The notes under the pieces were generated by a model. That model worked only from the letters and a program-made list of their open reading frames with translations, did no database searches and was not told where the DNA came from. Both the position numbers and the translations under genes were made by a program. Shown piece by piece: positions 56,445 to 64,000 of a stretch of 64,000 bases of DNA. Numbering within the stretch: position 1 is the stretch's first letter; every line of letters starts with the position of its first letter. The stretch covers positions 278,062-342,061 of the forward strand of contig NW_003546274.1 in the NCBI RefSeq assembly GCF_000090795.2, read 5' to 3'. The stretch comes from Amphimedon queenslandica (lineage: Eukaryota > Porifera > Demospongiae > Haplosclerida > Niphatidae).

Positions 56445-59400
56445 CTATATATTGGATTCTCCCATTGGGGCAGCCTTGGATTCTCTCAAACGCCTCTGGC
56501 GATAATTCTCATAATGAACCTTGTCTGTAGTCTCCTTCAGATCCTGCATATGGGTCCTGGTTAAGAGAAGGATTGTCAATAGTACAGTGTAATCAGTACT
56601 GTATTTTTTTATTGTGTAATATTGTAATTGGGTGAAGCCCACTAAAATGAGAGTGGGTCTGTATCGGCATACGGTCATCTAACTATTATTAAAGTTAAAT
56701 AGCCTAATTTTCGTTTAATGCGGGTGTGGTCACAATGAATAAAATAAAATGGCGGCTATCAGCAAGTACATCTTTATTTGTAGCAGGATAAGACTAAACT
56801 GTTATCCAAAGACTTCTCTAGCAACAATGAAGGCTATGCAGCACAACAATAGGCGTGGCTTGGGGGCTGAGCCCCTTCAATGTTCTACATTCTATTATTA
56901 TTATTGTTATTATTGTGGGGTCTACAGAGTGCTGTGGTTCATTATTATTATTATTGTGGGGTCTATAGAGTGCTGTGGTTCATTATTATTATTATTGTGG
57001 GGTCTATAGTGTGTGTGGTTCATTATTATTATTATTGTGGGGTCTACAGAGTGCTGTGGTTCATCATTATTATTACTGTGGGGTCTATAGAGTGCTGTTG
57101 TTCATTATTATCATTATTGTGGGGTCTATAGAGTGCTGTGGTTCATTATTATTATTATTGTGGGGTCTATAGAGCGTTGTGGTTCACTTACTTAATGAGC
57201 ATGTCTCTGACTTGAGCAAACTCGCAGTGTTTCTTATTCTCCACTTCAACAAAGCCCCACTTGGTCTGTCGGCCAAGGACCCTCTTCCCGCCCACGCTCA
57301 TCTCCTTGTCACTACCGATGACAGCAAAAGGAATGAATTGCTGTAAAAAGAAATAGGATAGAAATATTAGGTGAGGTTTAGAGTATGAAGTATACCTCAA
57401 TTTTGTTGTTTATGGCGGATTCTTCTTCATCGTCATAATTATAACCGGAGGGATATATCCGTATGTTGTGGAAAGTAAGATCCTCACGAATCTGATTAAA
57501 AAAAACACAATTTAAATATTAGAGATGTTGTATCATTAGTATGAAGCCATTTATCCTCTTACCCTGGCTTTAAAGGCATCCCTTTCCTCTATTGTGAGGG
57601 TGTCAGACTTGGCAATGACGGGGACAATGTTCACAAACTCGTCCAAACGCTTCATAAACTCAATATCTATTGGCCTTAAACTATAGAAGAGAAGAGAAAA
57701 GGATCAAAATGAGAGAGAGGGGGAGGGAGGAAGAGAGGGGGAGAAAGAGAGGCGGAGAGAGGAGTTACCAGTGGCCAGTGGGAGGTATGAAATAAAGGCA
57801 GCAGTGGACTCTGGTGTCTGGAATGATCCTCTTCCTAACAATGTTCACCTCCTCATGAAGATACTGAGCAAACTGGTCATTCACATATTCTAAAATTGGA
57901 GCCCAACTAGAGAAAAGGGAGAGAGATGTAGCATTCAAACATAAAAAATAATTATAAAAACGCAACAATTATCATACCATTTGTCATTGTTGATCTGATC
58001 ACCAAACCCTGGAGTGTCAGTGATGGTCAGTTTCAGTCGAACATTCTGTTCCTCAATCACTGCAAATACAAATAAAGAGAATCTCTTGTTACTACGAAAG
58101 CCAGATCACTTACCGTGACTCACAGAATTGACTTCTGTGGTTTTGGGGATAATGTGTGGTCCAGGGGTACAAGAGGTACGACTTATCTTGCTCTTGAACA
58201 AAGTATTGACCAGAGTGCTCTTTCCAAGACCACTTTCACCTGTTGTAGAGGAGGGAGAAGGAATCAAAACCATTCAGACAACAATTAGATATTTAAAGCT
58301 GCTCAAATATATTTATATGGTCAAAGATAGTAGTCGAAAAAGACTAGGAGAAAATTCTCCATTTTATATTTCTTTTGATACGTATCGATGTTGTTATGCT
58401 ATGTAGAAAGTTTAAGCTGTTTCTAACAAATAATTTTCGAGTCATGAGCATTTAAAAAAACGGGTCAATTTTTAGAAAAAAAGCAAAGGCCATGGTTTTT
58501 TCTAAAAATTGGCTCTGAAATCAACCCAAATTTTTATTACATTTTCTGATAGATATCAATGTCCTTATGCTATGTAGAAAGTTTGAGCTGATTCTGACAA
58601 ATATTTTTTGAGTTATGAGCATTTTAAAAAATGAGCCAATTTTGGAAAAATACCCAAGGCTATAGCCCATGGTTTTTTCCAAAAAATGGCTCCGAAATCA
58701 CCCCAAATTTTTATTACATTTTCTGATAAATATTGATGTCCCTATGCTATGTAGAAAGTTTGAGCTGTTTCTGACAAATATTTTTTGAGTTATGAGCATT
58801 TTTAAAAACGAACCAATTTTGGAAAAATACCCAAGGCTATAGCCCATGGTTTTTTCCAAAAAATGGCTCCGAAATCACCCCAAATTTTTATTACATTTTC
58901 TGATAAATATTGATGTCCTTATGCTATGTAGAAAGTTTGAGCTGTTTCTGACAAGTATTTTTTGAGTTATGAGTATTTTTAAAAACAAGCCAATTTTTGA
59001 AAAATACGCAAGGCTATAGCCCATGGTTTTTTCCAAAAAATTGCTCCAAAATCACCCCAAATTTTTATTACATTTTTTGATACACATCGATGCCCTTATA
59101 CTATGTAGAAAGTTTCTCTTTCTGACAAATAATTTTCAAGTTATGATCATGTCGATACATTTATACACATTGGTCTTCAGTCCATGCATTTTTGTGCCTT
59201 AGTTGACACACACCAAGACACTACCTAAACCATTCATTAATGAGCCATTGCTAACTAATGCCCTAACACTGTGTGAGTAAGATTAGCTAGTGGAGGAGTG
59301 TCCTCCATTCATTATTATTTCATGCTGTCATTAATTACTGGCTCTATTGGATCATCACTTGTACATACTCTGTTTCATACCAGGAGGGAACAATTTCTTC

Positions 59401-60707
59401 CTTCCACCACTCCCTCCCTAATCAAAATTAATTGTTGCATGAATTTTGTCAATTTGCTCAAACAAAATAGTAGCTGAATTACAGCTAGTATTAAATGATA
59501 GTAGGTGGAGATGGTGTATAATTCAAATTCAATAAAGTCTCAATACAACAACAAGGTATGTAAACCACAACCGACCGAGTGAGTAAGAGATGTCATTATT
59601 ATGCTGTGGTAACAAGATTCTACTACCAAATGTAAACTGGAATGCTAAGAAATTAGATCAAGCAACACTAATTTCTATACACAAAGAGAGAAGGTAGCAG
59701 CAGAGGAGGAGGAGGAGAAAGGAGATAAAGAAAACAGGGAGGGAGGGATGGAAGGAAGAAATTGTTCCCTCCTGGTATGAAACAGAGTATGTACAAGTGA
59801 TGATACAATAGAGCCAGTAATTAATGACAGCACGTAATAATAATGAATAGAGGACACTCCTCCACTAGCTAATCTTACTCACACGCAGTGTTAGGGCATT
59901 AGTTAGCAATGGCTCATTAATGGATGGTTTAGGTAGCGTCCTGTGTGTGTCAATTAAGGCACAAAAATGCATGGACTGAAGACCAATGTGTATAAATGTA
60001 TCGACATGAGAATGTGTGTGTCTTTAGGCAAAATAAGGTCAAGATATATTTGTACAGATGTCGATATGTGTGTGATCACTTACCAACTACAATGAGATTG
60101 AATTCAAATCCTTTCTTTAGCGATTTCTTCCTAATTTGCTCTTGTATCGTATCGAAGCCCACGTATCCCTCAAGACGTGTCGTAAGGTTGCCCCAGCGTG
60201 TTGTCTCGGTCAATATCTCGCCCATCATCTCTAGAAAATCGGCAAACGCTATCGTGGGGTTGTCTAAAAAATAAAATAAAAGTCATTAATAATATCATTA
60301 ATTAGCTCTATAATTTAACCACGCCTTGTCTGATTACATGTAATGTAACGGTGTCTATTCTATGCATGGAAATCTCTTTCATACTTCCTCTAAGGTTTGC
60401 ATAATATTTCACGAGCTGTTTTTCAGGGTCTTTAGCGGTCTGTCCCAGTACAGCTAGTGCTAGTTCTATAATCCTCGAGGAGTCAACAGTACCGGTCTCT
60501 TCTGTATCTGCCTGACGAAAGACCTTGGCAATAACTGTGTAAAGAGAAATGGAAAGGGAGAGCCCTTATAGTTACACATAATATATAATTTATATGTACA
60601 TGCAGCCACACGCCGGCTTATAACGGAACATATATCTCTCTTTACAGTACACACACATTCTTCTTACCATCGTACTGATTCTGTGTAAGGATTGAGCCAC
60701 TAGCCAT
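56445..60707 (-). CDS. Septin with an EF-hand-like N-terminal extension
   Basis: Filament-forming GTPase. Exons by eye: 60668-60707 ([13 protein letters not shown]), 60385-60534, 60084-60263, then exons near 58240-58110, 58050-57980, 57908-57770, 57680-57560 and 57490-57400, one from about 57340 down to 57192, and 56445-56556. The GTPase core starts at about residue 124 with [17 protein letters not shown] (P-loop); DTPGFGD (G3), PVIAKSD (G4) and the septin unique-element end ([19 protein letters not shown]) follow. The C terminus ends soon after (MGESNI), so there is no coiled coil. Residues about 14-105, before the usual polybasic/P-loop start, look like a degenerate EF-hand pair: [12 protein letters not shown] loop, then [17 protein letters not shown]. 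Phases 1-1-1 of the first joins keep this open. Divergent from CP110. Confidence 0.88.
56889..57186. repeat. Minisatellite of about 43 bp in the last septin intron
   Basis: Seven or so units of TTCATTATTATTATTATTGTGGGGTCTATAGAGTGCTGTGG with small indels. On both strands it gives open but low-complexity frames that are not taken as genes. Confidence 0.9.
58390..59140. repeat. 177-bp tandem repeat (family B), about 4.5 monomers, in a septin intron
   Basis: The marker CTATGTAGAAAGTTT lies at 58399, 58570, 58747, 58924 and 59101, spaced 171, 177, 177 and 177 bp. The monomers share TGGCTCCGAAATCACCCC and CCCAAGGCTATAGCCCATGG. An exact period over three units implies recent array growth. Confidence 0.9.
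59147..60009. mobile_element. Long inverted repeat (foldback-type), arms about 273 bp
   Basis: The left arm 59147-59419 starts TCATGTCGATACATTTATAC; the right arm 59737-60009 is its reverse complement with roughly 95% identity (for example GTCCTTCC-side AGGAGGGAACAATTTCTTCC matched exactly). The loop of about 317 bp has no coding content. It directly follows the 177-bp array in the same intron of the septin gene. It could be a foldback DNA transposon or an inverted duplication. Confidence 0.85.
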
Positions 60708-60894
60708 TATGGATCCCTCGATGTCTTCCTAGCGGTTTACTTCTCTCCCGCTCCCTTAAGAACGATACCGTATTTACTCTAACAGCATAATTGACGTTCT
60801 TTCTAATTTAAGGAAATTCCTTTCGATATTATTATTATTATTATTATTGACGTTATTTTTATTAAAGACTTTTAATTTTAATTAGCGGGAAAAC
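60708..60894. promoter_or_regulatory. Divergent septin/CP110 promoter region
   Basis: 187 bp separate the start codons of the two genes, which face away from each other. It includes a (TTA)n run at about 60830-60848. Both products work at centrioles/cilia or cytokinesis in animals, so joint control is plausible. Confidence 0.5.
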
Positions 60895-63870
60895 ATGGAG
60901 GCTCTGGATTTCAAATCCCTACCTTTTCCGGTAAGAAAAACCACTCTGTTTTCTTTTTACACCTTATATTCAATAGGTTTTGGACTTACAGCGTCCTGAG
61001 CTTCTAAAATGCAAAGAATTAGCTATTCAAAAAGAGAGAGACCTGGCAGTGAAAAGAAGAGAGAATGCAGAGTCCCTGAACAATTATATTGCTCATAGAT
61101 TAGGGAATGTGGGGAAATCTAAGAAAAATATTTTAACATTTTCCCAGTACAAAACTCAAATTGAAAATGCGAGGAAGACGTGTCACACTTTGCCACCTGG
61201 TGATGGTTGCCAGGGTAACGCAAGAGAATGCAAAAGTGAGGGGGGAAGAGAAAATAGTCATTATCAGAAAACTAAGTCTCATTGGCCTGGAAATGAACCT
61301 GTAACTGAGAGCAATGGAATCCATCATCGTTCTCCCAACTCCTCTCCTCCCAGACGTTTCTCTCATTCTCCTGATAAAAGAATAGAGCAGCATGTCTATC
61401 TTCAAAAGCTTTCAAGGAAGATACAGAAAGTAAGATGCAACAACGAAATTAGTGGGTTGCCTGGGTTTTAAAATGATCATGATTAATAATTTTTAATAGG
61501 GCAAAGTAATAATTGGAGGCCTTGTGAGAGGATACTTAACAAGGAGGCTATTGAGGTCAGAGAAAGTTCAAGACATCATTAGAATGATAAAAGTAACAGA
61601 ATAGTCTCTACCGCTTTGATTGTACTTGTATTATATATAGGATACGAAAGAAGTCCTGGAGACTCTGAAAAACCCTGCTAATGCTAGCGAATTTGAGCTT
61701 CTCCAAAGAACAAGGCTTCAAGTAAGCCGTAATTAAGGAAGAAAGTGACTGATACTTTGTATTTTTTTTCTTCTTCAATGAACAGATCCAGGCAGCAAAA
61801 CAATCTCTTTACAAGATATTCTTTGTAGTTACAACATCTGAAAGAATGGAGTACATTGCTCAGTCTAGACAACGAAGAATGGAGAAAAGATTTGGACATG
61901 TGAAAGAGGTATTTATATTATTTTGTACGATGTACTACTTTTCAGTGATGAAAAATTTATAGAGAAACAAGCTACATCAATTCTCATCAGCCACATTGAA
62001 GACACTGGAGAGGAAGCAATCAAACACTGGAGCAGCTACAAAGAAACAGAAACATACAGTTCATTTTGAAAATACTGCTTCTCTTTTGGTTAATGGCGAG
62101 GCTACACAAGACAGACACACAGCTCAACACTCTTCCAACACTGCAGCCAATATTCTCAGGAGCATTACTAAAAATGACCCTGATGCTATTAACTTTATTA
62201 AAAGTACACGTAGACAGACCAGCCCTAATATCACTTCGCCTATTCAAGTTTCTTCTACTAGCAAAACTAATAAAGCTAGAAGAGCATCTTATACTGCAAC
62301 TGATCTTATTTCTGATGATGTTGCTGAAAGAGCACAAAGACTCATAAGTCCTCTTCAGGTGCCTTTAGATGCACACAATAATACAATTCCTCCAACTAAC
62401 AGAGCTAGAAGAGGTACTTTTGCTGCAGCTGACATCCACAAGGATAGTCCTCCTGATTTTGCTAAATTGAGGACACGTAGACAGACAAGCCCTAATGTCA
62501 CTGTACCTCTTCCAATTTCTGCAGATAATTCAAATCAACGCTCTTCTCCAAGTACTAGAGCTAGAAGAAGTACTTTTGCTGCAGCTGATATCCACAAGGA
62601 TATTAGTGGAGATAGTCCTCCTGATTTTGCTAAATTGAGGACACGTAGACAGACAAGCCCTAATGTCACTGTACCTCTTCCAATTTCTACAGATGATTCA
62701 AATCAACGCTCTTCTCTAACCAATAGAGCTAGAAGAAGTACTTTTGCTGCAGCTGATATCCACAAGGATATTAGTGGAGATAGTCCTCCTGATTTTGCTA
62801 AATTGAGGACACGTAGACAGACAAGTCCTAATATCACTGTACCTCTTCCAATTTCTGCAGATGATTCAAATCAACGCTCTTCTCCTCCAACTAATAGAGC
62901 TAGAAGAAGTACTTTTGCTACAGCTGATATCCACAAGGATATTAGTGGAGATAGTCCTCCTGATTTTGCTAAATTGAGGACACGTAGACAGACAAGTCCT
63001 AATATCACTGTACCTCTTCCAATTTCTACAGATGATTCAAATCAACGCTCTTCTCCTCCAACTAATAGAGCTAGAAGAAGTACTTTTGCTACAGCTGATA
63101 TCCACAAGGATATTAGTGGAGATAGTCCTCCTGATTTTGCTAAATTGAGGACACATAGACAGACAAGTCCTAATATCACTGTACCTCTTCCAATTTCTGC
63201 AGATGATTCAAATCAACGCTTTTCTCCAACTAATAGAGCTAGAAGAAGTACTTTTACTGCAGCTGATATTCAGAAGGATATTAGTGGAGATAGTCCTCCT
63301 AATTTTGCTAAATTGAGGACACGTAGACAGACAAGTCCTAATATCACTATGCCTCTAGATCTTCAATTTAACCAAAATAGAAATAATACACAAGCTAGAA
63401 GAGCTACCCACACTGCTGATGAGCTCATGAGATCAGTCCTTGGAAATGTACCTAGCAATAACAGTGCTAACCTTACTGGAACTAAACGTAGTCGTAGAGG
63501 AACAATCAGTATTGCTAGTAGTCTTTCTGCTATTAGTGAGAACAGTCCATATAATCGCAAACCTGCAGTCAGTTCCTCTGTCGCTGTCAGTACTAGTACA
63601 GGAGCTTCTGATGACTCGTATAATAGATCAAGCAGCAGTAAACCAAGGAGCATGTTTAGAAGTTACAGAGCATTTTCTAATCAGTCTGGTTCAAAGAATC
63701 ACACCTCATCTGATGTTACCTCTAGCTCAGGAAAAGTTCAAGTTTTGACTGGAGTGGCAGCAAAGAAGGCTAGAGGAAGAGAGAACAGGTTCTTTTCTCT
63801 ATTTTCCAGGAAACGCAGTAAAGCATCCTACCCTAAGCCTAGTAGAGCTAGTTCCAACTTAGCAACATAA
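60895..63870 (+). CDS. CCP110: CP110 (CCP110) centriolar cap protein with repeat-rich tail
   Basis: CP110 caps distal centrioles and blocks premature cilium formation. Exons: 60895-60930 (MEALDFKSLPFP), 60977-61429, 61501-about 61592, about 61641-61720, about 61786-61909, and a large last exon from about 61963. The N-terminal helix (VLDLQRPELLKCKELAIQKE, residues about 13-55) matches the CP110 N terminus. The conserved core is IIGGLVRGYLTRRLLRSEK, then SLYKIFFVVTTSERMEYIAQ, RRMEKRFGHVKE and FSSATLKTLERK, in the same order as the vertebrate C-terminal region (GFLTRRLMQTDKL, IHDIFFVMDAAERMSIL, SAATQKSLDRK). The tail (62060-63870) is unlike vertebrates: repeats of about 57 residues (listed apart) and a basic Ser-rich end. 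CP110 seems to be complete. Divergent from the septin. Confidence 0.9.
62395..63370 (+). repeat. Six tandem repeats of about 57 codons in the CP110 tail
   Basis: Units of 150-174 bp encode RARRSTFAAADIHKDISGDS, PPDFAKLRTRRQTSPN and (I/V)TVPLPISADDSNQRSSP. Copies start at about 62398, 62560, 62728, 62902, 63073 and 63238; the first lacks DISG. They are almost identical at DNA level, while a worn-out copy lies just before (62215-62397) and another just after. The RRQTSP and ARRST motifs are kinase-type phosphosites. Confidence 0.9.
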
Positions 63871-64000
63871 CCCGACAACTGAAGTCACATTATAATATAC
63901 ATGCATATACATTGTAGGTATTTATCATTAAGTATTCATCATGTATATATCATCATTTTAGAATCTCTATATATAGCATGTTATTGTTTCTTTGGTTGAT
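63871..64000. other. 3' flank of CP110
   Basis: AT-rich 3' UTR-like sequence; no second gene visible before the window ends. Confidence 0.5.

Noticed and set aside
56749-57172. Open frame starting [13 protein letters not shown] on the plus strand and Tyr/Ile-rich frames after it, inside the last septin intron
   Set aside because: The good start context (AAAATGGCGGC) hints at a first exon, but the rest is made of the 43-bp minisatellite and no following exon or known protein was found. Left unannotated.
60895-63870. Reading the repeat-rich last exon as a separate gene
   Set aside because: An in-frame splice from the CP110 core exon and matching LKTLERK sequence at its start show that it is the same gene.

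Overview
This window looks like nuclear DNA from an early-branching animal, most likely a demosponge. The genes are animal genes (Axin, HRS, IFT27, CP110, septin, NOL10, ROMO1, RPL10) split by many short introns (about 50-90 bp) with GT-AG ends, in a compact AT-rich genome where neighbours often start or stop within 50-300 bp of each other. The sponge assignment (an Amphimedon-like genome) is an inference from gene content and architecture. All exon joins given here were made by eye from reading frame, splice sites and protein similarity.

Layout: (1) 1-6273, minus strand: two tandem Axin-family genes. The left one carries an RGS domain and a GSK3-binding helix and runs off the window. The right one has the GSK3-binding helix and a C-terminal DIX domain but no RGS domain. 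(2) 6801-20897, minus: one very long coiled-coil gene whose middle has grown by tandem duplication of a block of exons. It includes twelve copies of an exon beginning MxxKDSSTT, nine of them 22-30 codon phase-0 cassettes. (3) 21158-28215, plus: an SLC38A10-like transporter with a repeat-rich tail, then HRS/HGS (ESCRT-0). (4) 28449-31540: two near-identical intronless sulfatase genes head to head. (5) 31923-36306, plus: an adaptor with three PH-like domains, many phosphotyrosine-type motifs and an SH3-like end. (6) 36696-41748: NOL10 (minus) and RPL10 (plus), divergent. (7) 41975-47978: ROMO1 (minus) divergent from a small cysteine-rich membrane protein, followed by a polytopic membrane protein I do not recognise. 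(8) 48205-55752: a CD225/dispanin-like protein (minus) divergent from IFT27 (plus), then a NIDO-AMOP-VWD-EGF membrane mucin-like protein. (9) 56445-63870: a septin with an EF-hand-like N-terminal extension (minus) divergent from CP110 (plus), whose C-terminal tail holds six copies of a repeat of about 57 residues.

Repeats sit almost wholly in introns and spacers: palindromic TGTACA microsatellites (some now read as Val-His codons in exons), a 177-bp tandem repeat found in three introns with a related family in five further places, several short TIR elements (two with a tRNA-like core), and a long inverted repeat in a septin intron. I saw no CRISPR, no rRNA and no retrovirus-like element.

Functionally, the window has Wnt destruction-complex genes, endosomal sorting, ribosome biogenesis and a centriole/cilium group (IFT27, septin, CP110). 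Six head-to-head pairs with about 120-260 bp between start codons imply shared promoters. The items most worth following are the mini-exon array, the EF-hand-like septin, the RGS-less Axin copy, the inverted sulfatase pair and two orphan membrane proteins.
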